Positions 1-8,127 of a DNA stretch of 64,000 bases are shown here, piece after piece (positions within the stretch are counted from its first letter, which is position 1; the number at the start of each line of letters is the position of its first letter). The stretch comes from Vibrio gallicus. Its GTDB lineage: Bacteria; Pseudomonadota; Gammaproteobacteria; Enterobacterales; Vibrionaceae. Location: contig NZ_AP024871.1 of NCBI RefSeq assembly GCF_024346875.1, positions 1,054,001 through 1,118,000 on the forward strand. Reading direction: 5' to 3'. The translations under genes and the position numbers were made by a program. The notes under the pieces are model-generated. The model saw nothing but the letters and a program-made list of their open reading frames with translations, ran no database searches and was not told the origin of the DNA.

Positions 1-2
1 AA

Positions 3-443
3 GGCGCGCAAGCAGGTCTGAGTTGGTTAACGGTTTTGAGAAAGCGTGAAGGTTATCAAAAAGCGTTTTTGAACTTTGATATTGATGAGTTGGCTAAGCT
101 TGACCACAGTAACGTAGAGTTCATCAAGGAAAACTACGATATCGTACGCCATAAAGGAAAAATAGCATCAGTTTATAGCAATGCACGCGCAGCTGTTATT
201 TTGCAACGCGAGTTTGGTTCGTTAAGTCATGCGCTATGGCAGTTTGTAGACCATAAACCGGTAACAAATCATTGGCAGTCGCTCAATGAGATACCTGCGT
301 TTACCGAGCAATCAAAAGCAATGAGCAAGTTTTTGAAGAAAAGAGGGTTTAAGTTTGTAGGGGAAACCATATGTTACGCCTTTATGCAGGCGGTAGGTAT
401 GGTTGATGACCATATAGTGTCATGTCCGGCAAAGCAGCATTAG
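3..443 (+). CDS. tag: DNA-3-methyladenine glycosylase I, C-terminal part (cut by window edge)
   Basis: This gene removes 3-methyladenine from alkylated DNA in base excision repair. The frame is open from the window edge, so the true start lies upstream; the TTG at 36 is internal. The visible 146 residues begin with the QAGLSW motif and continue with TVLRKREGY, LKKRGFKFVG and ICYAFMQAVG, all typical of E. coli Tag. The C-terminal HIVSC provides the His and Cys spaced like the last two zinc ligands of Tag (His175 and Cys179 in E. coli). The family is about 190 residues, so about 40 N-terminal residues are missing only because of the window boundary. Identification is secure. Confidence 0.93.
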   Translation, partial: GAQAGLSWLTVLRKREGYQKAFLNFDIDELAKLDHSNVEFIKENYDIVRHKGKIASVYSNARAAVILQREFGSLSHALWQFVDHKPVTNHWQSLNEIPAFTEQSKAMSKFLKKRGFKFVGETICYAFMQAVGMVDDHIVSCPAKQH

Positions 444-470
444 AATCTATTTTCTAGGACTAGGGTTTTT

Positions 471-499
471 AGACGTGCGTCTCACGTAATTTAACCCTA
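471..499. other. Hairpin downstream of tag
   Basis: The arms TAGGGTT and AACCCTA enclose a nested AGACG-TG-CGTCT hairpin. It lies between tag and the convergent gene ending at 590 and has no good T-run, so it is only a possible terminator. A second small hairpin, CCTCG-N5-CGAGG, lies at 531-545. Confidence 0.35.
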
Positions 500-589
500 T
501 ATTACGCTTTAATATAAGCTGCCTAATCGCCTCGTTGTTCGAGGTATGATTTCGACAGCTTATTTTTGTATTTTGATAATCGCTATTAC

Positions 590-1033
590 TTATGCTGCTT
601 CAGTTTTTCGGAACGAAGAGAATTGCTCAGCATTTTTGTTAAGTAATGAGTACAAGGTCTGCAGTTCCTGATTATCGAGAACTTTATGATTGACGGTATA
701 GCGTGTGATCATATAGTTCACTTCATCGATCAGTTTTTGAGTAACACATGCTTCGCGGTGCTCTATACTCTGGTCTCTTACAACACCATAGTGTTCAGTT
801 TTTTCACCTAAGGTATAAACTTGGTTGTCAAAACGACTGACACCGTGGGTTTGGCCATCTTCTCTTTTGAAGCGACCTAGCTCTTCAATATCAAAGAATT
901 GGTTAGTGACCTTTGAAACCGTATAAGGAATAAAATATTTTTGGTGGTTTGAAGATGAATTTCCTCTTTGTTCTGTCCAAATTGGAGTAAGAACAAATAC
1001 GGTGTCGCCAGTTTGTAGATTAGGAAATTTCAT
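590..1033 (-). CDS. Hypothetical protein, 147 aa
   Basis: I do not recognise a named family. The longest frame starts at 1120, but the ATG at 1033 (protein beginning MKFPNLQTGDTVFV) has an AAGG Shine-Dalgarno about nine bases upstream, and the longer start has none, so I chose 1033. The protein is soluble, without a signal peptide or membrane segment. The N-terminal part looks like a small beta-rich domain (TGDTVFVLTPIW, YFIPYTVSKVTNQFFDIEELGRFKREDG), and the last 60 residues look helical. It converges on tag and diverges from fpr. Codon use resembles its neighbours, so it is probably a real Vibrio core-type gene of unknown function. Confidence 0.6.
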   Translation of the reverse strand: MKFPNLQTGDTVFVLTPIWTEQRGNSSSNHQKYFIPYTVSKVTNQFFDIEELGRFKREDGQTHGVSRFDNQVYTLGEKTEHYGVVRDQSIEHREACVTQKLIDEVNYMITRYTVNHKVLDNQELQTLYSLLNKNAEQFSSFRKTEAA

Positions 1034-1241
1034 GAGAAACCTTATTTGATTTGTTATTTGTTGATATTTTGTCCGAAAACGAGGCATTAAAAGGCGAAGA
1101 GTGATCTTGGTAGTGTTCATGTTTTTGTGATCTTAGTCATATTTTCTTGCAAAGGCCGTGGTTAAGTTATTGGTTTTAAAGATTATTGTTTTTGGTAGTC
1201 AATATATTGTGACGTTCAACTAATTGAGGGAGAATAGGCAA

Positions 1242-2003
1242 GTGTTGAAGAGTTTTCAGATAGGTTGTGTAACATTTAAACGCTACTGGAGTGATTCCTT
1301 ATTTTCCATTCGTATTAAGGTTGATAACCACCCATTTAATGCAGGGCAATTTACTAAGCTAGGTTTGTTTAATTCTGGTGAGGAATTAATCAGGCGTGCA
1401 TATTCAATTGTTAATTCCCCCCAAGATTACCAACAAACCTCTGAACTTGAGTTCGTTATTGTGACTGACTTAAATGGGAAATTGTCTCCGCAATTGCACC
1501 TGTTAGAGGTTGGAGACCCCGTTTATGTGGGATTAGAAGGCGCCGGATATATGGTGCCCACTGAGATCCCAGACACCGCTTCTCAGTTGTGGTTACTATC
1601 AACGGGAACAGGGTTAGGCCCATTTATTTCCATGCTAACCGAGGTGGGATTTATTGAGCGTTATCAGCAGGTTATCTTAGTCCATGCCGCAAGATTTGAA
1701 TCAGATTTAACCTATAAAGAGGTAATCGAGGGTCTCGCATCTCGATACCCTCAGTTGAAATATGTGCCGATTGTATCCCGAGAGCAAGTCGATGGTGTGA
1801 TGAGCGGACATATACCTGACTTGATTAAAAATCGTGAGTTAGAATCGGCAGTAGGGATTAATTTGGATTTTGAAAAGAGCTTCCTTTATTTATGCGGCAA
1901 TCCCGCGATGGTGCGTTCGACCAGCGCAGTGCTACAAGATAGAGGCTATCATAAGCATCTAAGGCGCAAAGCAGGGCACTTTAGCTGTGAAAACTACTGG
2001 TAA
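1242..2003 (+). CDS. fpr: Ferredoxin/flavodoxin--NADP+ reductase
   Basis: This is an FAD enzyme that passes electrons between NADPH and flavodoxin or ferredoxin in the cytoplasm. It has the FAD-binding motif RAYSIVNSP (near residue 52), KLSPQL, the nucleotide-binding loop STGTGLGPF and LCGNPAMV, and it ends in Tyr-Trp like E. coli Fpr. The open frame extends to a TTG at 1224, but the GTG at 1242 has AGGGAG nine bases upstream and gives 253 residues, close to the 248 of E. coli Fpr. It diverges from the hypothetical gene ending at 590. In enterobacteria fpr belongs to the SoxRS response; I did not identify a soxbox here. Confidence 0.93.
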   Translation: MLKSFQIGCVTFKRYWSDSLFSIRIKVDNHPFNAGQFTKLGLFNSGEELIRRAYSIVNSPQDYQQTSELEFVIVTDLNGKLSPQLHLLEVGDPVYVGLEGAGYMVPTEIPDTASQLWLLSTGTGLGPFISMLTEVGFIERYQQVILVHAARFESDLTYKEVIEGLASRYPQLKYVPIVSREQVDGVMSGHIPDLIKNRELESAVGINLDFEKSFLYLCGNPAMVRSTSAVLQDRGYHKHLRRKAGHFSCENYW

Positions 2004-2149
2004 GTAAAGAGAGTTCTACCAATAACCTTGTATTATACCTAACCACAGTCCTTGTTGACGGCTTAGTTTTAGGCTGTGGGTGCAAATGTCATTGATTTTG
2101 GCAGATGATAGGTTAAGTTAGCGGATAGGACTCATCAACCACCCCTTTT

Positions 2150-2527
2150 ATGGACCCAATCTCCATTCCACTTCCCTCATTGATACATCGAGTCGGCGGC
2201 AGCGATGTGGCGCGCTTAAAGGTACTAGCTGACAATTATAATTGTCATCTAAAACGTATCAGACGCTCTCGAAACTGGGTACTAACAGGCCTTTGGCCTG
2301 ATATTCAGTGCTTTTGTGATGCTGTTGATCAATTGAATCTAGTCAAAGAGGCTTATTTACTCTCAAAAATCATCCCGATTCTAAAGGCGAATATTACTGA
2401 AACGCCGATCCAGATATTACAGCGTTTGCTAGTAGAAAAGCCTCACTTAACCATTGCTGAATTAGCGGAGTTTAGTGGTTGTGAGCTTGTTGAGGTAAGA
2501 CGTGCTCGAATAGAGCTGGGCCTATAA
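2150..2527 (+). CDS. RRF_GI-like small protein (annotated in vibrios as ribosome recycling factor family)
   Basis: This 125-residue soluble protein begins MDPISIPLPSLIHRVGG and has the basic stretch LKRIRRSRNWVLTG near residue 35. From memory, this pattern belongs to a small Vibrionaceae family labelled RRF_GI or 'ribosome recycling factor family'. It is not canonical Frr, which is about 185 residues with a different fold signature. The C-terminal part (LTIAELAEFSGCELVEVRRARIELGL) looks like a helix-turn-helix or small helical bundle. It stands alone between fpr and the binding protein. The family label is moderately certain; the biochemical function is not known to me. Confidence 0.6.
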   Translation: MDPISIPLPSLIHRVGGSDVARLKVLADNYNCHLKRIRRSRNWVLTGLWPDIQCFCDAVDQLNLVKEAYLLSKIIPILKANITETPIQILQRLLVEKPHLTIAELAEFSGCELVEVRRARIELGL

Positions 2528-2606
2528 ACAAGCAATCGTAAATTTTGAATTAAATTTTTGGAGTTGTTGTATATTTAACTCTATAGAACATATCGGGAAC
2601 ATTTCT

Positions 2607-3368
2607 ATGAACAAACTCATGTTAGGTTTTTTTCTTAGCTTCATGGCTGTTGGTGTAGTACACGCTGATCGCTTAGATGATATCCAAAAATCTGGGGTGC
2701 TTAAGGTTGGTACGACAGGGGATTATCGCCCATTCTCTTATCACGATGGCCAAGTACTTAGTGGTTATGATATCGATGTCGCTAAATACATGGCTAAGCA
2801 GCTTGGGGTGAAGGTTGAGTTTGTAGAGACCAGTTGGAACGAGTTACTGATTGGTCTCTCGCGAAAAAAGTATGATATTGCGATGGGTGGAATCACCCGT
2901 AAGATGCAACGCCAATTGCAAGCGGAACAAACACAAGGTTACATGACATTTGGTAAATGCTTTTTGGTTAAAAAAGGCAATGCTGACAAATTTGATACCC
3001 TTGCTAAAGCTAACCAACAACAGGTTAAGGTAGGGTATAACCTTGGTGGTACAAATGAAGCGTTTGCTAAGCAACACCTTGCCAAAGCAAGTGCGACTAC
3101 CTTTGAAAATAATCTCAATGTACCTAAAGCAGTTGCGAGTGGTAAAATTGATTTAATGGTCACTGAAACCCCAGAAGCGCTGTACTATCAAAGTATTAAT
3201 AACAATCTGCAAGCGGCAGGTTGTGATGCCCCATTTACTAAAAGCCAGTTTGGTTATCTAGTACCTAAGGGAGAGCAGCGTCTGTTAAATACAGTGAACT
3301 TTATGATGGATGAAATGCAGCTACAAGGTGTTCAACAGCAGTTAATGCGCCAAAACGCGCTTAAATAA
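2607..3368 (+). CDS. Periplasmic family-3 solute-binding protein, cyclohexadienyl dehydratase-like
   Basis: A signal peptide (MNKLMLGFFLSFMAVGVVHA) exports this 253-residue protein. The mature part has the family-3 amino-acid-binding fold: RLDDIQKSGVLKVGTTGDYRPF, SGYDIDVAKYMA, SWNELL, DIAMGGIT, GGTNEAFA and TETPEA. These match Pseudomonas PheC, the periplasmic cyclohexadienyl/arogenate dehydratase, including the GGTNE segment and the Glu in TETPEA at the position of PheC's catalytic Glu. The gene stands alone without ABC permease or ATPase genes, which fits an enzyme better than a transporter subunit. It could still be a binding protein using a remote transporter. Assignment as an enzyme is inference. 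Confidence 0.65.
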   Translation: MNKLMLGFFLSFMAVGVVHADRLDDIQKSGVLKVGTTGDYRPFSYHDGQVLSGYDIDVAKYMAKQLGVKVEFVETSWNELLIGLSRKKYDIAMGGITRKMQRQLQAEQTQGYMTFGKCFLVKKGNADKFDTLAKANQQQVKVGYNLGGTNEAFAKQHLAKASATTFENNLNVPKAVASGKIDLMVTETPEALYYQSINNNLQAAGCDAPFTKSQFGYLVPKGEQRLLNTVNFMMDEMQLQGVQQQLMRQNALK

Positions 3369-3400
3369 TGGCTATCTTCAGTGCAAGTCGAATACAAACA

Positions 3401-3431
3401 AAAAGGGTCAGTATTAACTGACCCTTTTATT
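3401..3431. terminator. Bidirectional terminator between binding protein and metC
   Basis: A perfect 12-bp stem (AAAAGGGTCAGT / ACTGACCCTTTT) with a 4-base loop has A-rich and T-rich flanks, so it can end transcription of both convergent genes. Confidence 0.9.
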
Positions 3432-3437
3432 GTTCGG

Positions 3438-4643
3438 TTACTTGGTGAGCGCCGCGTTATATCGCTCAAGTCCAGCTTCAAGGTCGTGGATCAGATCTTC
3501 AACATTTTCTAATCCGATATGGATTCTAAATAGGGTTCCGCTAAAGTTAGGATTTGCCACCGTGCGCAGGCTATTAAATGAACGAGGTTCATTGGCAAGG
3601 ATCAGGCTTTCATAACCTCCCCACGAATAGCCCATACCAAAGTGCTTCATTCCATCAAGTAACGCTGTGGTCGCTTGTACATTTTGTGATTTCATAACGA
3701 ATGAAAATAGTCCGTTACCACCAGTAAAATCACGTTTGAAATATTCATGCCCAGGGCAGCTTTCAAGTTCAGGATGGCGAACATGATCTACTTCAGGTCT
3801 TTGGGCTAACCATTTCGCGACTTGTAGGCTACTTTGCTGGTGTTGTTTTAGGCGAAGGTCTAGGGTACGAATACCACGCAGTGCAAGGTAGGCATCATCT
3901 GGTGAAACACATTGCCCCATCAGGTAGCTGTGTTCACGAAGTTGAGGCCACAATGCCTCGTTAGCAATCGCGGTGCCAAGCATGACATCAGAATGTCCAA
4001 CAATGTATTTGGTTGCCGCTTGGATTGATATATCAACCCCATGCTCAAACGGAGAGAAATGCAAACCAGCTGCCCATGTATTGTCTAGCATGACAATGAT
4101 ATCTTTTTTATGCGCAACCTTAGCCAGAAGCGGTACGTCTTGTACCTCCATAGTGATGGAGCTTGGCGATTCTACAAATAAAATCTTGGTATTGTCTTGG
4201 ATAAGCTCTTCGATTTCGGCACCGATCGTCGGGCTAAAATAGGTGGTTTCGACCCCTAAACGTTTTAGCATAGTGTCACAAAAGTCGCGAGTCGGCTCGT
4301 AGCAGGTATCAACCATTAAGATATGGTCTCCTGCTTCAACAAACGCCAGGATGGCGTTGGAAATTGCAGCGGTACCGCAAGGGTATAGAGCACAGCCGTG
4401 ACCGCCTTCTAGATCAACCATCGCATCTTGAAGGGCGAAGTGAGTTTGAGTACCACGACGTCCATAAAACAGCTCTTTGTTGGTTCGATTTATGGTCGCA
4501 TGATTCTTTTCTGCAACGGTGTCAAATATGATAGTAGACGCGCGTTGTACCGGCGGGTTAACCACACCATGGGTCCACTTTTTCTCGCGGCCAGCATTGA
4601 TAAGTTGTGTGGTTTTACCAACTGAGGTGGTGCTTTTTGACAT
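3438..4643 (-). CDS. metC: Cystathionine beta-lyase
   Basis: This PLP enzyme cleaves cystathionine to homocysteine, pyruvate and ammonia in methionine biosynthesis. The 401-residue protein has the Cys/Met metabolism PLP-enzyme signature: YGRRGTQTH near residue 60, the PLP-contacting LYPCGTAAI, DNTWAAG, and the Schiff-base lysine in QAATKYIVGHSD (about Lys212, against Lys210 in E. coli MetC). Length matches the family (395 in E. coli). It is transcribed on its own or with cls downstream of a shared minus-strand region, 67 bp from the cls stop. I saw no convincing MetJ box array upstream. MetC is preferred over MetB because the YGRRGTQT segment and the overall motifs are those of the beta-lyase. 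Confidence 0.92.
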   Translation of the reverse strand: MSKSTTSVGKTTQLINAGREKKWTHGVVNPPVQRASTIIFDTVAEKNHATINRTNKELFYGRRGTQTHFALQDAMVDLEGGHGCALYPCGTAAISNAILAFVEAGDHILMVDTCYEPTRDFCDTMLKRLGVETTYFSPTIGAEIEELIQDNTKILFVESPSSITMEVQDVPLLAKVAHKKDIIVMLDNTWAAGLHFSPFEHGVDISIQAATKYIVGHSDVMLGTAIANEALWPQLREHSYLMGQCVSPDDAYLALRGIRTLDLRLKQHQQSSLQVAKWLAQRPEVDHVRHPELESCPGHEYFKRDFTGGNGLFSFVMKSQNVQATTALLDGMKHFGMGYSWGGYESLILANEPRSFNSLRTVANPNFSGTLFRIHIGLENVEDLIHDLEAGLERYNAALTK

Positions 4644-4710
4644 CTTTCTTCCTTGGAATTTAACGACTCATTCCATGAAACCAGAGCCAAAACATCAGTG
4701 CAAGCAAAAA

Positions 4711-6165
4711 CTACAGTATTGGGCTAAACAAATAGAAACAGCGCTCTAAAAAGCGGTGTAGTAGGCTTCGTTTACTCCACCTCTCGGCATTAATCACAGT
4801 CGATTGTTCAATATAACGCTCTTGCAGCCAGTCTAACTGTTGCGTAAATTCGGCATCGTCTACCACTAGCGTAACCTCAAAGTTAAGCCACAGGCTGCGC
4901 ACATCTAGGTTTACTGTACCTACCAAGCAATATTGCTTATCAATGACCACTGATTTGGTATGTAAAAGGCCACCTTCAAACTCGTGAATTATTACTCCTG
5001 CCGCCAATAATTCAGAAAAATAGGATTTAGAGGCCCAACCTACCATGATGGAATCGTTACGCTTAGGTAAGATTAATTCTACCCTTACCCCTCGCTGAGC
5101 CGTGGTGCGGATGGTTTCCAGAAGCTCTGCACTAGGCACAAAATAGGGGGTGGTAAAGGTCACCGAATGACTGGCACGACTAATAGCAATATTGAGTACC
5201 TGCTGAATCAGATTGTCAGGCATACCGGGCCCTGAAGGCACAACTTGAATCGGATGAAGGAGATGATCTTGTTCAATATTGCATTCGGGTTGGGCTGGAA
5301 AGCTCCTGTCACCAGTTTCCACCTCCCAATCCCAGCAATGGATGGCAGACAATACGTTAACCGTAGGGCCGGTGATTCGCACCATAATATCAACCCACAT
5401 CCCAAACCCCGCATTTTGTTTAAAGTGTTCAGGGTCAACTAGATTCATGGAACCGGTATATGCAATGTTGTCATCGATAACGATAATTTTACGGTGTTGC
5501 CTTAGGTCAAGGCGACGTAAAAACAGTCGCCAAGGCTTCACTTGTAGCGCGGCAATGATATCTATTCCCGCCGCTTTCATCATCTTATACCAGGCACTGT
5601 TGAAAAACTTTCGACTTCCGGCAGCATCAAGCAGTACCTGGCACTTTACGCCGCGACCTGCGGCTTGAATTAGGGCTGAGGCGACGGAGTTTGCAAGCCC
5701 CCCTTCATTCCAGATATAAAACTCCATCCGCACCGAATGCTTGGCTTGTTGTATATCTTCAACCATCGACTTTAATATTTTTTCAGGGGTATCTTGTAGC
5801 GATAAGGTGTTGCCACACAGAGCTGGGATCCCCATACGGTTAGTACATAGGTCATCGATATGAGTAATATGAGTGGGTGTTTTTTCGGGTAGATGGGCAT
5901 TGCAATCGAGCAACTGATAGAACCAAGCCTTGTAAGGTTCAAACATTGCACGTGCGCGATCACCTCGTTTGCGTCCAAGGTTGAGCTCGCCAAACAAGAA
6001 GTAAAAAAGAACACCGATAATAGGTAGTATGTAGATAATCATTAGCCAAGCTAAGGAGACGCTGACAGAACTTCGTTTGATCACCACACGAACAGTGACG
6101 CCCGCTACTAATATCCAATACACGGCTAACCCGATAAGGGTTAATACGTGATAAACACCTTCCAT
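4711..6165 (-). CDS. clsA: Cardiolipin synthase A
   Basis: This membrane enzyme condenses two phosphatidylglycerols into cardiolipin. The 484-residue protein (E. coli ClsA is 486) starts with two transmembrane helices (about residues 5-25 and 38-58) and then has the two phospholipase-D HKD motifs: HRKIIVIDD at about residue 224 with TGSMN, and HTKSVVID with GTVNLDVRS near residue 400. Both catalytic His-Lys-Asp sets are intact. It lies upstream of metC on the same strand. The start ATG at 6165 has an AAGAG sequence a few bases upstream. Confidence 0.93.
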   Translation of the reverse strand: MEGVYHVLTLIGLAVYWILVAGVTVRVVIKRSSVSVSLAWLMIIYILPIIGVLFYFLFGELNLGRKRGDRARAMFEPYKAWFYQLLDCNAHLPEKTPTHITHIDDLCTNRMGIPALCGNTLSLQDTPEKILKSMVEDIQQAKHSVRMEFYIWNEGGLANSVASALIQAAGRGVKCQVLLDAAGSRKFFNSAWYKMMKAAGIDIIAALQVKPWRLFLRRLDLRQHRKIIVIDDNIAYTGSMNLVDPEHFKQNAGFGMWVDIMVRITGPTVNVLSAIHCWDWEVETGDRSFPAQPECNIEQDHLLHPIQVVPSGPGMPDNLIQQVLNIAISRASHSVTFTTPYFVPSAELLETIRTTAQRGVRVELILPKRNDSIMVGWASKSYFSELLAAGVIIHEFEGGLLHTKSVVIDKQYCLVGTVNLDVRSLWLNFEVTLVVDDAEFTQQLDWLQERYIEQSTVINAERWSKRSLLHRFLERCFYLFSPIL

Positions 6166-6387
6166 TTTGCTCTTTATTATTCAAATACTTAATATGGTTA
6201 GTGTATACGGAAATTATCGCTTTGTGTCGATTTAAGTGTGAGGTGTTATGTTGCTCGCAATTGATGAGATGCATAATTGTAAAATTTGAAGGTTTGGATG
6301 AAATGCCACGCTGAAATGCGCTTTTTGTCTCATTTTAATGGCTATCCGTATATAATCTGGCGATAGAATATTTTTGAGTAGGTGCGA

Positions 6388-7059
6388 ATGTTTGACCTTA
6401 TAGATCAGCAACCGGGTTTTATCATAATCAATAAGCATCCTCAGGTAAGTGTGCATAAAGACAATCAACAAAGCTCATTGTTAATGGAACTGCAGCAACA
6501 GTTAGGCTTTGAGCATCTATATCTGGTGCATAGATTGGATAAAATGACCTCGGGACTATTGCTGTTGGCGACCTCGCAACGTGCAGCCAGTGAGCTATCT
6601 CAAGCCTTTGCGCAGCGTAAGGTAGAGAAATTTTATTTGGCATTATCTGATAAAAAGCCAAAGAAAAAACAAGGCCTAATCAAGGGGGATATGTCAAAGA
6701 GTCGTCGCTCTGCGTGGAAGCTTCTGCCAACCAATATTAACCCGGCAATGACTCAGTTTTTCTCAGCGGCCGCCGATGGTCAGCGATTATTTCTATGTAA
6801 GCCCAAAACGGGGAAAACTCACCAAATTCGTGTCGCATTGAAGTCTATCGGTAGCCCCATCATTGGGGATGCTATCTACAACCCAAGCAGTGTTGCTGAT
6901 AGGGGCTATCTGCACGCTTATGGGCTTGCGTTTGAATTTCAAGGCCAGCACTATCAATATCGTAATTCGCCGTTAGGTAATGGCGAATTATGGACATCGT
7001 TTGAACAACAAATAACCCAATGGGCAAGCCCTGAACTGCTTAATTGGCCCAAGGTATAA
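6388..7059 (+). CDS. RluA-family RNA pseudouridine synthase (TIGR01621-like)
   Basis: This protein converts uridine to pseudouridine in a structured RNA; the target site is not evident. It has no S4 domain and starts directly with the catalytic domain. The catalytic Asp is in LVHRLDKMTSGLLLLA (about Asp51), and KPKTGKTHQIRVALKSIGSPIIGD is the C-terminal RluA motif. The frame also contains a GTG at 6382, but the ATG at 6388 has an AGG five bases upstream and gives 223 residues. The next gene, a methyltransferase, begins six bases later, so the two probably form an RNA-modification pair. Confidence 0.85.
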   Translation: MFDLIDQQPGFIIINKHPQVSVHKDNQQSSLLMELQQQLGFEHLYLVHRLDKMTSGLLLLATSQRAASELSQAFAQRKVEKFYLALSDKKPKKKQGLIKGDMSKSRRSAWKLLPTNINPAMTQFFSAAADGQRLFLCKPKTGKTHQIRVALKSIGSPIIGDAIYNPSSVADRGYLHAYGLAFEFQGQHYQYRNSPLGNGELWTSFEQQITQWASPELLNWPKV

Positions 7060-7064
7060 TAACA

Positions 7065-8006
7065 ATGAATGTAACTATGGATGAAAAGGCACTGCCACTT
7101 TTCTTTGAGCAGATTAAGCATGGGCTTAATCAATCACCTGATGAAGTCAGACGACTATTTCACGGCCGCGGTCGCTTGTTTGCTGGACTCGAACAGCTGA
7201 CTTGTGATTGGGTTGGCGGTCATCTTATGGTTCAGGTATTTAAACCTGTGTCATCGCAGTTTGAAACGCAACTTAAGCAAGGCTTGCTAGCTGTGCAAGC
7301 GTGCTCTGATGTAGCGAATGTATTGTCTATCTCTGTGCAGCATCGACATCTTGAAGGAGCTCCAACCGAGGTGCTTTTTGGTGAGGTGCCCAATGGCGTT
7401 GAAGTCACAGAGTCGGGTTTAAAGTACTTAATGAACCTAAAATCCAATCAAAATTCTGGCTTGTTTTTAGATATGCGCCATGGGCGAGATTGGGTTAAAC
7501 AGCATGCACAAGGTAAGTCGGTGCTTAATCTATTTGCCTATACGTGCGGTTTTTCCGTCGCGGCGATTGCTGGTGGTGCTACTCAGGTGGTAAATATTGA
7601 TATGGCGCGCTCTTCGTTAACCCGAGGGCGAGATAATCATAATCTAAACCAGCAAGATGTAAGCAAGGTAAAATTCTTAGCGCATGATATTTTCAAATCT
7701 TGGGGGAAGCTAAAACGATTCGGACCTTACGATATCATTATCTCGGATCCTCCCTCGTTTCAAAAAGGCAGTTTTGCATTGACTAAGGATTATCAAAAAA
7801 TCCTGCGTCGACTGCCTGATCTTCTCACTGAATCCGGTCAAGTATTGGCATGTGCTAACTCCCCGGCAGTTAGCTCAGATTTTGTGGTGGATGCGATGAA
7901 AGTCTGTGCGCCTGAGCTTGAATATGTACGTCGCTTGGACAACCCTGCAGAGTTTGCTGATATTGATAACGAGGCTAGCCTGAAGGTGCAGTTATTTAAA
8001 CGTTAA
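7065..8006 (+). CDS. Class I SAM-dependent methyltransferase (RlmK/RlmI-like)
   Basis: This protein of 313 residues is related to the methyltransferase half of the 23S rRNA enzymes RlmK and RlmI. It has the motif I region SVLNLFAYTCGFSVAAIAGG, an acidic loop VNIDMARSSL, and the motif IV DPPSF (in IIISDPPSFQKGSFAL), which is typical of this group. I chose the ATG at 7065 (AAGG ten bases upstream) over the TTG at 7044, which overlaps the preceding gene. It is co-directional with the pseudouridine synthase and likely cotranscribed. Its native terminator is now separated from it by the ISL3 insertion. The exact RNA substrate is unknown. Confidence 0.85.
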   Translation: MNVTMDEKALPLFFEQIKHGLNQSPDEVRRLFHGRGRLFAGLEQLTCDWVGGHLMVQVFKPVSSQFETQLKQGLLAVQACSDVANVLSISVQHRHLEGAPTEVLFGEVPNGVEVTESGLKYLMNLKSNQNSGLFLDMRHGRDWVKQHAQGKSVLNLFAYTCGFSVAAIAGGATQVVNIDMARSSLTRGRDNHNLNQQDVSKVKFLAHDIFKSWGKLKRFGPYDIIISDPPSFQKGSFALTKDYQKILRRLPDLLTESGQVLACANSPAVSSDFVVDAMKVCAPELEYVRRLDNPAEFADIDNEASLKVQLFKR

Positions 8007-8025
8007 TATTTTTAGCTAGATAACA

Positions 8026-8033
8026 TAATAAAA
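8026..8033. repeat. Target-site duplication of the ISL3 element, left copy
   Basis: TAATAAAA here is repeated exactly at 9325-9332. An 8-bp duplication is the usual size for ISL3-family insertion, so transposition, not recombination, placed the element here. Confidence 0.93.
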
Positions 8034-8065
8034 GGTTCATCGCGGATTAGTGGGAACTGAAAACA

Positions 8066-8126
8066 AAAACGGTAGTTAGTGGTAAGGTTACATCGCCAAA
8101 CACAACCTTTTACAAACTACCGTTTT
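8066..8126. repeat. Internal inverted repeat before the transposase start
   Basis: The arm at 8066-8089 (AAAACGGTAGTT...AAGGTT) is complementary, with a few mismatches, to 8104-8126 (AACCTTTT...AACTACCGTTTT). The right arm ends one base before the transposase ATG at 8128, and no Shine-Dalgarno sequence is visible. Confidence 0.85.
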
Positions 8127-8127
8127 C

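Noticed and set aside
4644..4710. MetJ boxes upstream of metC
   Set aside because: No tandem AGACGTCT-like octamers were visible.
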